In this document: positions 24,358 to 33,248 of the stretch, piece after piece
How positions within the stretch are numbered: position 1 is the first letter of the stretch
Layout: each line of letters begins with the position of its first letter
Assembly (NCBI RefSeq): GCF_003429005.1
Contig: NZ_QVQV01000004.1
Coordinates: 372,518-436,517 of the forward strand
Direction: 5' to 3'
Source of the DNA: Paraburkholderia sp. DHOC27
GTDB taxonomy: Bacteria > Pseudomonadota > Gammaproteobacteria > Burkholderiales > Burkholderiaceae
DNA: 64,000 nucleotides
The notes under the pieces: model-generated
The model's database searches: none
The model's input: only the letters and a program-made list of their open reading frames with translations
Told to the model about the DNA's origin: nothing
Program-made: the position numbers and the translations under genes

Positions 24358-25767
24358 ATGACCGTCAAGCTTGCTCTGCCCGCACGAACCCGGCTCCGCA
24401 CCCAGACCGTAGCGGGCGTTCTGTCCGTTGCGTGGTGCGTGTTTGCGGCGGCCACGCCGGCCGAGGCACAAACCGGCGCGCCCAAGGCCCCGCTGCTGCT
24501 GGCACAGGCTCAGCCGCAACAACCGGTTCCTGCGGGACAGACGTTCGAAGAAGAGATCATTCCGCAGCGCTACGCGAACAATCCGGACGTGGACGGGTTC
24601 ATCAACGACATGGTCGCGCGCTACGATTTCGATCCCGCTGCGCTGCATGCGCTGTTCGCACGGGTGAGCTATTCGCAGACCGCCGTGAAGCTCGTCACGC
24701 CGTCGCCCACGCCGTCCATCAAGAACTGGCGCGTGTATCAGGCGCGCTTCCTCGACCCGGTGCGCATCAATGCGGGCGTGCGCTTCTGGCGTAACAACGC
24801 GGCGACGCTGCAGCGTGCGTACGAGCAGTTCGGTGTGCCGCCGGAAGTGGTAGTAGGCATCATCGGCGTGGAGACCATCTATGGCCGGTTCATGGGTAAT
24901 TTCCGTGTGCTCGATGCGCTCACCACGCTCGCCTTCGATTACCCGAACACGCCTAACCGGGCCGAGCGCGAGCAGACCTTCCGCAAGAATCTCGAAGACT
25001 ATCTGGTGTGGACGCGCGACTCGCAGATCGACCCGTCAACGGTGCTCGGTTCGTACACGGGCGCCATTGGCATTCCGCAGTTTTTGCCCAGCAGCATCGT
25101 GCAATACGCGATCTCTTACGATGGCAACAAGCAGATCGATCTGCGCACCAACCAGGCCGATGCCATTGGCAGCGTGGCCAATTATCTGAAGCAGAACGGT
25201 TGGGAAAATGGCCGGCCGGTGGTGTGGAATATCGGTTCGGACGCGGGCAGCATCGGCATTGCCCAGGCTGCTGCAGATGGCCAACCCGAGCCGCATTGGG
25301 CGCTCGAACAACTGTTGCGCGCCGGCATGCTGCTGAACGCACCGGGCGTGGATACGACGGCGGAAGCGGGGACACCCGTGACGATCGTCGATTTGCCCTC
25401 GCCCGGACTGCCCACCGAATACAAGCTGGGTTTGAAGAACTTCTATGTGCTGACGCGCTATAACCGCAGCTTCTTCTATGCGCTCGCGGTGTATCAACTC
25501 GGTCAGCAGGTGAAGGCGCAGATGATCGCGCAAGGCAATCTGGACAGCAACGGTGTGCCGCTCGGCGTCCAGACTGATTCGGCGCCGGCGCTCATGCCGA
25601 CGCCGCCGCAGATGGGTGCGCCGGGATCAGCGCAGATGCAGGCGCCAGCGGCCGCGCCTGCTCAAGCACCGATGCGCATGCAAGCGCCCGCTCAAACTCA
25701 ACCGCCTATGCAGATGCAAGCACCTGCGCCTATGCAGGCGCCAGCAGCACCGGACGACTCGCAGTAA
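24358..25767 (+). CDS. mltB: Lytic murein transglycosylase B
   Basis: This 469-aa periplasmic enzyme cleaves peptidoglycan to 1,6-anhydromuropeptides. It has an N-terminal signal sequence (residues about 10-38, ending near ATPAEAQ; no lipobox Cys seen, so soluble rather than lipoprotein). The catalytic Glu lies in GVETIYGRFMGNFRVLDALTTLAFDYP, and SYTGAIGIPQFLPSS is the family signature. The last 60 residues are low-complexity Met-Gln-Ala-Pro repeats (MQAPAAAPAQAPMRMQAPAQ-like), possibly a wall-associated linker. It converges on cysM; the gap shows only an imperfect hairpin. Confidence 0.93.
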   Translation: MTVKLALPARTRLRTQTVAGVLSVAWCVFAAATPAEAQTGAPKAPLLLAQAQPQQPVPAGQTFEEEIIPQRYANNPDVDGFINDMVARYDFDPAALHALFARVSYSQTAVKLVTPSPTPSIKNWRVYQARFLDPVRINAGVRFWRNNAATLQRAYEQFGVPPEVVVGIIGVETIYGRFMGNFRVLDALTTLAFDYPNTPNRAEREQTFRKNLEDYLVWTRDSQIDPSTVLGSYTGAIGIPQFLPSSIVQYAISYDGNKQIDLRTNQADAIGSVANYLKQNGWENGRPVVWNIGSDAGSIGIAQAAADGQPEPHWALEQLLRAGMLLNAPGVDTTAEAGTPVTIVDLPSPGLPTEYKLGLKNFYVLTRYNRSFFYALAVYQLGQQVKAQMIAQGNLDSNGVPLGVQTDSAPALMPTPPQMGAPGSAQMQAPAAAPAQAPMRMQAPAQTQPPMQMQAPAPMQAPAAPDDSQ

Positions 25768-25857
25768 GCGTCTTGCACACCTGGCGGCGCCGGCTCTAGC
25801 GGGCTGCCAGGTTCATCACTGGCTCACCGCCGTCTCTCCGCCGTTTCTACTCTGTCG

Positions 25858-26760
25858 TTACGCTGGAAACACGCCCGTAGACAGATAGCGGTCACCGCGA
25901 TCACAGACCACGAACACGATGGTCGCATTCTCCACCTGACGCGCAATCCGCAGCGCCACTTCGCATGCGCCCGCAGCGGAGATACCGCAGAAAATCCCTT
26001 CGACTGCGGCCATGCGGCGCGCCATTGCTTCCGACGCCGCCTGGCTCACGCTTTCCACGCGATCGACACGGCTGCGATCGAAAATCTTCGGCAGATAAGC
26101 TTCGGGCCACTTACGGATGCCCGGAATGCGCGAGCCCTCTTCAGGCTGCGCACCGATGATTTCGATGGCCTGGTTCTGTTCCTTCAGATACTGCGAAACC
26201 CCCATGATAGTGCCGGTAGTGCCCATTGCCGAGACGAAGTGCGTGATGCGCCCTTCCGTGTCGCGCCAGATCTCCGGGCCAGTGGTTTCGTAGTGCGCGA
26301 GCGGATTGTCAGGATTGGCGAACTGATCGAGGATGATGCCCTTGCCTTCGCGCTGCATCTGCTCGGCAAGATCGCGCGCGTATTCCATGCCGCCCGTCAG
26401 CGGTGTGAGCACGATTTGCGCGCCATACGCGGCCATGCTCTGACGGCGCTCGACAGACAGATCCTCAGGCATCAGCAGCACCATCTTGTAGCCACGCACG
26501 GCCGCTGCCATAGCCAGCGCAATGCCCGTGTTGCCGCTGGTCGCTTCGATGAGCGTGTCGCCCGGCTTGATGCGGCCACGCGCTTCGGCTTTTGCGATCA
26601 TCGACAGTGCCGGCCGATCCTTCACCGAGCCCGCCGGATTGTTGCCCTCGAGCTTGCCAAGAATCACGTTGTTGCGGCTGCGGATCTCGTCATCAGGCAA
26701 GCGGACGAGTTGAACGAGCGGCGTATTGCCGATCGTGTCTTCAATAGTTTTGTAAGCCAT
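25858..26760 (-). CDS. cysM: Cysteine synthase B (O-acetylserine sulfhydrylase)
   Basis: This 300-aa PLP enzyme makes cysteine (or S-sulfocysteine from thiosulfate) from O-acetylserine. The PLP lysine is in EGNNPAGSVKDRPALSMI (about residue 42), the substrate loop in EATSGNTGIALAMAAA, and the glycine-rich phosphate loop in AMGTTGTIMG. The Arg-rich EGSRIPGIRKWP segment favours the CysM subgroup. The ATG at 26760 begins MAYKTIEDTIGNTPLV, as in the family. It lies downstream of the comEA terminator and has its own 100-base leader. Confidence 0.96.
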   Translation of the reverse strand: MAYKTIEDTIGNTPLVQLVRLPDDEIRSRNNVILGKLEGNNPAGSVKDRPALSMIAKAEARGRIKPGDTLIEATSGNTGIALAMAAAVRGYKMVLLMPEDLSVERRQSMAAYGAQIVLTPLTGGMEYARDLAEQMQREGKGIILDQFANPDNPLAHYETTGPEIWRDTEGRITHFVSAMGTTGTIMGVSQYLKEQNQAIEIIGAQPEEGSRIPGIRKWPEAYLPKIFDRSRVDRVESVSQAASEAMARRMAAVEGIFCGISAAGACEVALRIARQVENATIVFVVCDRGDRYLSTGVFPA

Positions 26761-26885
26761 AGGGTGTGCGGTACTGTCGATGTGCAGAGACTGCAATCCA
26801 ACGATTCTAAACCACCGTGCCTAAGCGTGCCCAACGGTGGCCATAGCGCGGTAGGCAAGTGCTCATGGGAATGCATCGCCCAACA

Positions 26886-26914
26886 CAAAAAGCCCGCGGC
26901 TGAGTACCGCGGGA
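26886..26914 (-). terminator. Intrinsic terminator after the comEA-like gene
   Basis: On the minus strand, CCCGCGG and CCGCGGG (26913-26907 and 26899-26893) form a 7-bp stem with a 7-base loop, followed by CTTTTTG. It separates the lap/hld/comEA genes from cysM. Confidence 0.85.
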
Positions 26915-27056
26915 GCCAGTCATCTGCATGACGGCTGAAGGAGCGTTGGGTGCCGACTCCAACCTGAAGGGTGTTCGGGTTGCGGCGGTTCGGCCGGGAC
27001 GCGCGCGTATCAGATAGACACGCTGCTGGCGCCCGAACGCGCACCGCCGCCGTATG

Positions 27057-27431
27057 CTATTTCTTCACCACCACCGTGGCATTGCCTTTCTGCGCATTGG
27101 CCGCCGCGGTCGTAGTGGGCGTGGCTTTGGTCTGCGCAGAAGCCGCAGCCTGCGCCCCAGCAGCAGAGCCAGCCGGACCGACAGCAAGACCTTCCGCCTG
27201 CAGCCGCTCGACCGTATGGCCGCCCATGCCCTTGACGCGTTTGCTGAGGTCGGTGGTGTCCTTGAACGGTCCGTGCGCGTCGCGCTCGTCCAGAATCGCT
27301 TTGGCTTTGGCCGGACCAATGCCTTTGATGCCGCGCAGCGCTGCTTCATTCGCCGTGTTGACGTCGACAGCCGCGTAGGCGTGACCGAACGCGGCGAGCA
27401 TTGCCGCGGTAACCATGATTTTTCGCAACAT
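27057..27431 (-). CDS. ComEA-like helix-hairpin-helix DNA-binding protein, secreted
   Basis: This 124-aa protein has a signal peptide (MLRKIMVTAAMLAAFGHAYA) followed by a tandem helix-hairpin-helix: VDVNTANEAALRGIKGIGPAKAKAILDERDAHGPFKDTTDLSKRVKGMGG. This is the short ComEA form of Gram-negatives, which binds DNA in the periplasm during natural uptake. The tail (about residues 85-124) is Ala/Gln/Thr-rich and probably disordered. GGGAG lies before the ATG. It follows hldD with the same direction; a competence role is inferred only from the domain. Confidence 0.85.
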   Translation of the reverse strand: MLRKIMVTAAMLAAFGHAYAAVDVNTANEAALRGIKGIGPAKAKAILDERDAHGPFKDTTDLSKRVKGMGGHTVERLQAEGLAVGPAGSAAGAQAAASAQTKATPTTTAAANAQKGNATVVVKK

Positions 27432-27509
27432 GATGGAATCTCCCTCTTACTACCTGCCGGTGACGACCACCGGCCAGGAGATGCCAGTTTAGAGAGGTCT
27501 GCGAATGAT

Positions 27510-28502
27510 TTATAGCTGGCCGAATAGCCAACGTACGTAGCGATCGACGCCTTCCTGCACACTCAAAAACGGCGCGTCGTAGCCGGCCGATCGCAGTTTG
27601 GTGAGATCCGCCTGCGTGAAGCACTGATACTTGCCGCGCAACGGATCGGGAAACGGGATGTACTCGATCAGCCCGCGCTGCACCTGCTCGGCGAGCGACA
27701 GCGGCGCCTCATTGTTCAAGGCACGCAGCGTGTTGACCACCGTGGTGGCGATGTCGTTGAACGGCTGCGCACGACCGCTGCCCAGATTGAAAATGCCCGA
27801 GCGTTCCGGGTGATCGAAGAAATGCAGGTTCACCTTCACCACGTCTTCAACGGAAACAAAGTCGCGCGTCTGCTCACCCGCCGCGTAGCCGTTGTACTCG
27901 CCGAACAGCTTGACCTTGCCCTCGGCGCGGAACTGGTTGAAGTTGTGGAACGCCACGGACGCCATGCGCGCCTTGTGCGTCTCGCGCGGACCGTACACGT
28001 TGAAATAGCGGAAGCCGGCAATCTGGCTCTTCGCGTCCGGCAACACGCGGCGAATCACCTGGTCGAACAGGAACTTCGAATAGCCGTAGACGTTCAGCGG
28101 CTGTTCCACTTCGCGCTCTTCGACGAAGCGGCTCGAACCGCCATACGTGGCCGCTGACGACGCATACAGAAACTGCGCACCCTGCGCGAGACATGCGTCG
28201 AGCACGGCGCGGCTGTAGCGGAAGTTGTTGTCCATCATGTAGCGGCCGTCGGTTTCCATCGTGTCCGAACAGGCGCCTTCGTGGAACACTGCGCGCACCT
28301 TGCCGAAATCGCCACGCGCGAAACGCTCGACGAATTCGGTCTTGTCGAGATAGTCGTCGATCTCGCAATCCACCAGATTTTTAAACTTGTCGGCGCGCGT
28401 GAGGTTGTCGACAGCGATGATGCGTTGCTCACCACGCTCGTTGAGCGCCTTCACGAGATTGCTGCCGATAAAGCCGGCCGCGCCGGTGACGATGAGAGTC
28501 AT
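27510..28502 (-). CDS. hldD: ADP-L-glycero-D-manno-heptose 6-epimerase
   Basis: This 330-aa NAD(P)-dependent SDR enzyme converts ADP-D,D-heptose to ADP-L,D-heptose for the lipopolysaccharide inner core. It starts MTLIVTGAAGFIGSNLVKAL (Rossmann motif) and has the family block VFHEGACSDTMETDGRYMMDNN. The catalytic Tyr/Lys pair is in NVYGYSKFLFD, and the substrate block is YGPRETHKARMASVAFHNFNQ. The ATG at 28502 replaces an upstream in-frame start without homology. It lies after hldA in the LPS-heptose gene group. Confidence 0.97.
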   Translation of the reverse strand: MTLIVTGAAGFIGSNLVKALNERGEQRIIAVDNLTRADKFKNLVDCEIDDYLDKTEFVERFARGDFGKVRAVFHEGACSDTMETDGRYMMDNNFRYSRAVLDACLAQGAQFLYASSAATYGGSSRFVEEREVEQPLNVYGYSKFLFDQVIRRVLPDAKSQIAGFRYFNVYGPRETHKARMASVAFHNFNQFRAEGKVKLFGEYNGYAAGEQTRDFVSVEDVVKVNLHFFDHPERSGIFNLGSGRAQPFNDIATTVVNTLRALNNEAPLSLAEQVQRGLIEYIPFPDPLRGKYQCFTQADLTKLRSAGYDAPFLSVQEGVDRYVRWLFGQL

Positions 28503-28577
28503 GGTCGTCCTGCGGAAATGAGGTTCACGGGGGCGTGCCGCGCGCGCTGAAAGAAGCACGCGACGGGGCATGCCGCG

Positions 28578-29549
28578 TTAGAGAAAGAGTTCGTCGTAAT
28601 CGACGGTGGCCGTGCCGAGCTTGCCGACCACGATGCCCGCGGCGCGATTGGCCAGTGCAACGGCGTCGACGAGCGACAGACCCGCGCCGAGCATCACGGC
28701 GAGCGTGGCGATGACGGTGTCGCCCGCACCCGAGACATCATACACTTCGCGCGCCACGGCCGAAGCGTGCAGGATGCCGTCGTCCGAGAAGAGCGTCATG
28801 CCCTCTTCGGAGCGCGTCAGCAAGAGCGCCTTGAATTCGAGTTCGGCGCGCAGTTTGGCCACGCGCGCTTTCAGATCGTCTTCCGACTTCCACTGCCCCA
28901 CCACCTCGCGCAACTCGGCGCGGTTCGGTGTGATGAGCGTGGCGCCACGATAGCGTTCCCAGTCGTCGCCCTTCGGGTCGACCAGCACGGGCTTGCCTGC
29001 CGCGTGAGCCTTGGCGATCATCTTCGTGACGTGCGTCAGGCCGCCTTTGGCGTAGTCCGACATCAGGATCACGTCGTGCGCCGGCAACAGTTCATCGAAG
29101 CGCGCAAGACCGGCGAGCAGCACTTCGTGCGTAGGCGTGTTTTCGAAATCGACGCGCAGCAACTGCTGCTGACGCGACAGCACGCGCAGCTTGATGGTAG
29201 TCAGCAGCGAAGGATCGCGTTCGAGATGCGGTGCCACGTTGCTTTCGCCGAGCAACTGCACGATGCGCTCGCCCGGCTCGTCCTTGCCGACCACACACAA
29301 CAGTCCCGCCTGCGCACCCAGGGCCACGGCGTTGCGTGCGACGTTGGCGGCGCCGCCCAGACGGTCTTCCTGTTTCTGCACGTGCACGACGGGCACCGGT
29401 GCTTCGGGCGAGATACGGTTGACGTCACCGAACCAGTAGCGATCGAGCATCACATCGCCGACCACCAGCACGCGTGAGCCCGCGAGCCGCTCGCGCGGAA
29501 CCGTACCCACTTCGGGTACGGAGACGGTTTCGGTCAAGGAATCAGACAT
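28578..29549 (-). CDS. hldA: D-glycero-beta-D-manno-heptose-7-phosphate kinase
   Basis: This 323-aa PfkB-family sugar kinase makes ADP-heptose precursor 1,7-bisphosphate for LPS core. Motifs are VLVVGDVMLDRYWFGDVNRISPEAPVPVV near residue 27, the GGAANVARN substrate block, and the ATP/anion-hole signature DVSGAGDTVIATLAVML near residue 275. It lacks the C-terminal nucleotidyltransferase domain of fused HldE, so hldC must be elsewhere. The ATG at 29549 overlaps the ugd stop by 8 bases; an earlier ATG at 29576 is also possible. Confidence 0.94.
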   Translation of the reverse strand: MSDSLTETVSVPEVGTVPRERLAGSRVLVVGDVMLDRYWFGDVNRISPEAPVPVVHVQKQEDRLGGAANVARNAVALGAQAGLLCVVGKDEPGERIVQLLGESNVAPHLERDPSLLTTIKLRVLSRQQQLLRVDFENTPTHEVLLAGLARFDELLPAHDVILMSDYAKGGLTHVTKMIAKAHAAGKPVLVDPKGDDWERYRGATLITPNRAELREVVGQWKSEDDLKARVAKLRAELEFKALLLTRSEEGMTLFSDDGILHASAVAREVYDVSGAGDTVIATLAVMLGAGLSLVDAVALANRAAGIVVGKLGTATVDYDELFL

Positions 29550-30945
29550 CGGCTGGGAATTCGGAAGGTTGGGCATAGGGACGTCCAATCGAGTGGTAAT
29601 CAATGCCCAGTTCGGACATCGTTTCCGGCTCGTACAGATTGCGGCCATCAAAGATCAGCGGCGACTTCAACACGGATTTGAGGTGCTCGAAATCCGGGCT
29701 CTTGAATTCCTTCCACTCAGTGACGACCACCAGCGCATCGGCCCCCGTGAGCGTCTCGTCCTGGGTGCCGGTGAAATGCAGGCGTGCCAGCCGCTCTGGC
29801 GTGTCGTGCAGGTCGAGTGCGAATACACGGCGCGCCTCGGTGATCGCGACCGGATCGTAAGCCTGCACTTGAGCGCCGCGCGCCAGCAACTCGGCAATGA
29901 TGCGGCGGCTCGGCGCTTCGCGCATGTCGTCGGTATTCGGCTTGAAAGCGAGGCCCCACACAGCGAATGTGCGGCCGCTCAGATCGTCGCCGAGCGCGCT
30001 CGTGATCTTGCCGACCAGCACTTCTTTCTGCTCGTTGTTCACCGCTTCCACAGCTTCGAGAATGCGCAGATTGTGGCCGCTCTCGCTGGCCGTGCGCACC
30101 AGCGCCTGCACGTCCTTCGGGAAGCACGAGCCGCCATAGCCGCAACCCGCGTACAAAAAGTGATAGCCGATGCGCGGGTCCGAACCAATGCCGCGGCGCA
30201 CCGCTTCGATGTCCGCGCCGACGCGGTCTGCCAGATTCGCCATTTCGTTCATGAAGGAAATGCGCGTGGCCAGCATGGCGTTCGCCGCGTACTTGGTGAA
30301 CTCCGCCGAGCGCACGTCCATGTAAAGCGTGCGCTCGTGATTGCGGTTGAACGGCGCATACAGACGCTTCATCAGTTCGCGTGCGCGCAGACCCGCTTCG
30401 TCTTCGTCGCTGCCGAGCACGATGCGATCCGGGCGCATGAAATCGTCGACTGCCGCCCCTTCCTTGAGGAATTCTGGATTCGATACTACCGAGAAGCCGT
30501 GCTGGTCACTGTTGGCGAGACCGCGTTTGCCGAGCTCTTCCTCGATCACCGCGCGCACACGCTGCGCCGTGCCAACCGGGACCGTCGACTTGTCGACGAT
30601 CACCTTGAAGCTGTTCATGGTGCGGCCAATGTTGCGCGCCGCTTCCAGCACGTATTGCAGGTCCGCCGAACCGTCTTCATCGGGCGGCGTGCCGACCGCG
30701 ATGAACTGCACTTCGCCGTGCGCGACGCTCGCCTCGACATCCGTCGAAAACGTAATGCGGCGTGCATGACGGGTACGCGCGATGATCTCCTGGAGGCCCG
30801 GCTCGTGAATCGGCACGCCGCCGTTGTTCAGGATTTCGATCTTGCGCGGATCAACGTCCAGACAGAAGACGTCATGACCGATTTCTGCGAGACACGCGCC
30901 AGTGACGAGGCCGACATAGCCCGTGCCGATAATGGTGATTTTCAT
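29542..30945 (-). CDS. ugd: UDP-glucose 6-dehydrogenase
   Basis: This 467-aa NAD-dependent enzyme oxidises UDP-glucose twice to UDP-glucuronate, used for envelope polysaccharide and for aminoarabinose on lipid A. The N-terminal Rossmann motif is MKITIIGTGYVGLVTGACLAEIGH, the catalytic Cys is in GCGYGGSCFPKDVQAL (about residue 270), and the C-terminal UDP-binding domain contains VWGLAFKPNTDDMREAPS. The position between lapB and hldA supports a role in LPS building. Aminoarabinose is known to be essential in burkholderias, which fits. Confidence 0.97.
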   Translation of the reverse strand: MKITIIGTGYVGLVTGACLAEIGHDVFCLDVDPRKIEILNNGGVPIHEPGLQEIIARTRHARRITFSTDVEASVAHGEVQFIAVGTPPDEDGSADLQYVLEAARNIGRTMNSFKVIVDKSTVPVGTAQRVRAVIEEELGKRGLANSDQHGFSVVSNPEFLKEGAAVDDFMRPDRIVLGSDEDEAGLRARELMKRLYAPFNRNHERTLYMDVRSAEFTKYAANAMLATRISFMNEMANLADRVGADIEAVRRGIGSDPRIGYHFLYAGCGYGGSCFPKDVQALVRTASESGHNLRILEAVEAVNNEQKEVLVGKITSALGDDLSGRTFAVWGLAFKPNTDDMREAPSRRIIAELLARGAQVQAYDPVAITEARRVFALDLHDTPERLARLHFTGTQDETLTGADALVVVTEWKEFKSPDFEHLKSVLKSPLIFDGRNLYEPETMSELGIDYHSIGRPYAQPSEFPADV

Positions 30946-31080
30946 ACGCGTTCCGGTTATGGGTTCCGGTGAGAGTTTCCGGTGATGTATCCAGCGCTGA
31001 CTGCCGGCCCGACTCGCGCTTTCCTGTGCACTGACAGGCTGGCGTCTCGCCAGATGGGCCGCGTGGCTTGCGCTGCGCGC

Positions 31081-32256
31081 TCAGCTCGACGCCGTGATGG
31101 GCTCGACCCGGCGCGGCGCATAGGTTTCCCAACCACTGCAACCCGGACACTGCCAGTAGAAAAGACGTGCCCGGAAACCACAATTCTGGCACGTATATCG
31201 TGGCAAATTTTTGGTGCGTTGGCGGATCAGCGTACGCATCAATTCCAGTTCACTGCGCCGTGGTTCCTCGGCAGTGGCCTGCTGTGCCTCCAGTAACCGT
31301 GTCATGCCCGCCAGATTGGGCGACTTCTGCATCTGCGAGCGCGCCAGGCTGTGCGCAGCCTCCAGCCCACGCAATGCGGCGACGTGCTGATAGGCCACGT
31401 CCAGCAGATCATTAGAAGGATAGCTGTCAACCCAGCCGGTGAGCAAATCTGCCCCCTCCTGCGGACGGCCAAGCTTCTCGTAGGCTTTGATCAGCTTCTC
31501 GGCGACCAGCGGCAGATACGCGGGGTTCTGCTCTTCCACCTCGCGCCAATGGGCGATGGCGGCCTCTTCGGCGCCACCCGCTGCGTCGACATCACCAAAC
31601 AGGATGGTGGCGCGCACGTTATGGGGATTCGCCTTGAGCGCCAGATTCAACTGACGGCGTGCCTCATCCGGCTTCTTTTGCTGAAGCGCTTCCTGCGCAA
31701 GTTCACAGTGGAACTGGGCGATTTCCTTGTCGAGCGATCCTGCGCCCATCGTTTCGAGATGGCGCGCGATGTCGATCGACTTGTTCCAGTCTTTCTCGAT
31801 TTCGTAAATAGTTAGCAGCGCACGCTGCGCGCCCAGCGCATAGTCACCGCTTTGCAGCGAGCGGAAGGTCTCTTCGGCGCGATCCAGCAGGCCCGCCTTC
31901 AGGAAATCCTGGCCCAGTTCGAACAACGCGTGATCACGCTCGTTCACCGGCAGATCGGCACGGCTCAGCAGATTCTGATGGACGCGAATCGCACGGTCAG
32001 TCTCGCCACGGCGCCGGAACAGATTGCCGAGCGCGAAGTGCAATTCGATGGTTTCGGGGTCGAGCTTGACGACTTCGATGAAGGCGTCGATGGCCTGATC
32101 CGGTTGCTCGTTGAGCAGGAAGTTCAGGCCACGAAAATACGAGCGCGGCAGGTTGGCGCTTTCAGACAGCAGTGTCTTGAGGTCGTAACGTGCGGCCATC
32201 CAGCCGAACGCGAAAGCGACGGGTACGACAAGCAGCCACCAGAAGTCTAGATCCAT
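31081..32256 (-). CDS. lapB: Lipopolysaccharide assembly protein B (YciM)
   Basis: This 391-aa inner-membrane protein is anchored by an N-terminal span (WWLLVVPVAFAFGWMAARYDL), then a series of TPR helical repeats (about residues 40-330, e.g. PRSYFRGLNFLLNEQPDQAIDAFIEV), and ends in a rubredoxin-like metal knuckle with CQNC and CPGC. LapB regulates LpxC breakdown by FtsH, balancing LPS and phospholipid. It follows lapA by 61 bases, the same pairing as E. coli yciS-yciM. Confidence 0.95.
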   Translation of the reverse strand: MDLDFWWLLVVPVAFAFGWMAARYDLKTLLSESANLPRSYFRGLNFLLNEQPDQAIDAFIEVVKLDPETIELHFALGNLFRRRGETDRAIRVHQNLLSRADLPVNERDHALFELGQDFLKAGLLDRAEETFRSLQSGDYALGAQRALLTIYEIEKDWNKSIDIARHLETMGAGSLDKEIAQFHCELAQEALQQKKPDEARRQLNLALKANPHNVRATILFGDVDAAGGAEEAAIAHWREVEEQNPAYLPLVAEKLIKAYEKLGRPQEGADLLTGWVDSYPSNDLLDVAYQHVAALRGLEAAHSLARSQMQKSPNLAGMTRLLEAQQATAEEPRRSELELMRTLIRQRTKNLPRYTCQNCGFRARLFYWQCPGCSGWETYAPRRVEPITASS

Positions 32257-32317
32257 GCGATTGATTGGGAGTGCAAAAACGTGAGCCGGTTGCCACAGGC
32301 GCGCGGCATGGAAAACC

Positions 32318-32611
32318 TTAGATCAACGGCGGCAGCGGCGGTTGCTCAACCACGACCGGTGCTTCGCGCGCCACCCGCAACTCGCGCTTCAGACGGCCGT
32401 TCTCGAGCCGCAACCGGAACACTGCCGGCACCGCCGACACCAGACCGGCAAGCAAGCCGACCACGAAGAACGCCAGCCCGATCAGGATGAGCGGCGCGGA
32501 CCATGTATAGCCGGCCAGGAAATTCAGCGTAGCAGTTTGCGTGTTGGACAGTGCGAGCACGAGCAGCAGCACGAACACCAGGACGCGGATCAGCCAGACA
32601 ATAAATTTCAT
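32318..32611 (-). CDS. lapA: Lipopolysaccharide assembly protein A domain protein (DUF1049)
   Basis: This 97-aa inner-membrane protein has two spans (about residues 4-22 and 38-63) followed by a short cytoplasmic coiled-coil (RLRLENGRLKRELRVAREA) and a Pro-rich tail. NTQTATLNFLAG and FFVVGLLAGLV match the LapA/YciS family. It works with LapB in LPS assembly. It is the first gene of the lap-ugd-hld set; an ATTGTA on the plus strand (TACAAT on the minus strand) at 32700-32705 is a possible -10. Confidence 0.92.
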   Translation of the reverse strand: MKFIVWLIRVLVFVLLLVLALSNTQTATLNFLAGYTWSAPLILIGLAFFVVGLLAGLVSAVPAVFRLRLENGRLKRELRVAREAPVVVEQPPLPPLI

Positions 32612-32903
32612 GTGCGAGTCTCTTCACGGCAGTTGCGGGGTGACGCCGGCTTGATGACGCGCATCGCGCCATGCTGTCGCCCGCGCCGAAGTGACCCGTA
32701 TTGTAAAGGAAGCCCCCGCGGCTGGGCAGCAACTAGCCGATTGGCTGAGTCGATGTGTGCGTAGGCGGTTTGTCCTGGCTCTAAAGTAGGGTGAAAAATG
32801 AGGGCGAAAAAAAAGCGCCCGGAGGCGCTTTTCTTTGGTCATTGCCGTCTGGCTTTGGCCGCCGACGTTATGTATGCCGCACTGATTGCCGCGCGGCATG
32901 GTT
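32612..32903. other. Gap between lapA and ihfB
   Basis: This 292-base gap contains the ihfB terminator at 32805-32832 and a TACAAT -10 candidate (minus strand, 32705-32700) for lapA. No further coding or structured element was seen. Confidence 0.4.
32805..32832 (-). terminator. Intrinsic terminator after ihfB
   Basis: AAAAGCGCC (32811-32819) and GGCGCTTTT (32824-32832) form a 9-bp stem with a 4-base loop. On the minus strand a run of eight T follows. It closes the serC to ihfB gene group. Confidence 0.92.
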
Positions 32904-33227
32904 TTACAGATCGTCGTCCGGACCTTCGTCTTTCAACGGTTCGCCCGCGCGGCGGTCAACCCGCTCACGTAACTCCTTGCCGGGCTTGAAGTGCGGTACG
33001 TACTTCTCAGGTACCAGCACCTTCTCACCCGATTTCGGATTGCGGCCGACACGGGATGGACGACGGTTCAGGCCGAAGCTGCCGAAGCCACGAATTTCGA
33101 TGCGATGACCGTTGGCAAGCGCCTCCGACATCGCATCCAGCATCGTCTTCACTGCGAAATCCGCATCTTTAAGAACAAGTTGCGGAAATCGCAAAGCCAG
33201 CTGGGCGACCAATTCCGATTTGGTCAT
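32904..33227 (-). CDS. ihfB: Integration host factor beta subunit
   Basis: This 107-aa DNA-bending protein works as a heterodimer with IhfA. Family sequence is complete: MTKSELVAQLALRFPQL at the start, MSEALANGHRIEIRGFGSFGLNRRPSRVGRNPKSGEKV with the Pro-containing beta-arm, and PHFKPGKELRERV. The acidic tail (EPLKDEGPDDDL) is longer than in E. coli (94 aa). It lies 21 bases after rpsA, the standard order. IHF also acts in integrase complexes, so it may affect the ssrA element in this window. Confidence 0.98.
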   Translation of the reverse strand: MTKSELVAQLALRFPQLVLKDADFAVKTMLDAMSEALANGHRIEIRGFGSFGLNRRPSRVGRNPKSGEKVLVPEKYVPHFKPGKELRERVDRRAGEPLKDEGPDDDL

Positions 33228-33248
33228 AACTGCAGCAGACCCTGAGGC

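Noticed and set aside
25779..25811. Terminator between mltB and cysM
   Set aside because: An imperfect hairpin (ACCTGGC / GCCAGGT) can be drawn, but it has no T-run on either strand.
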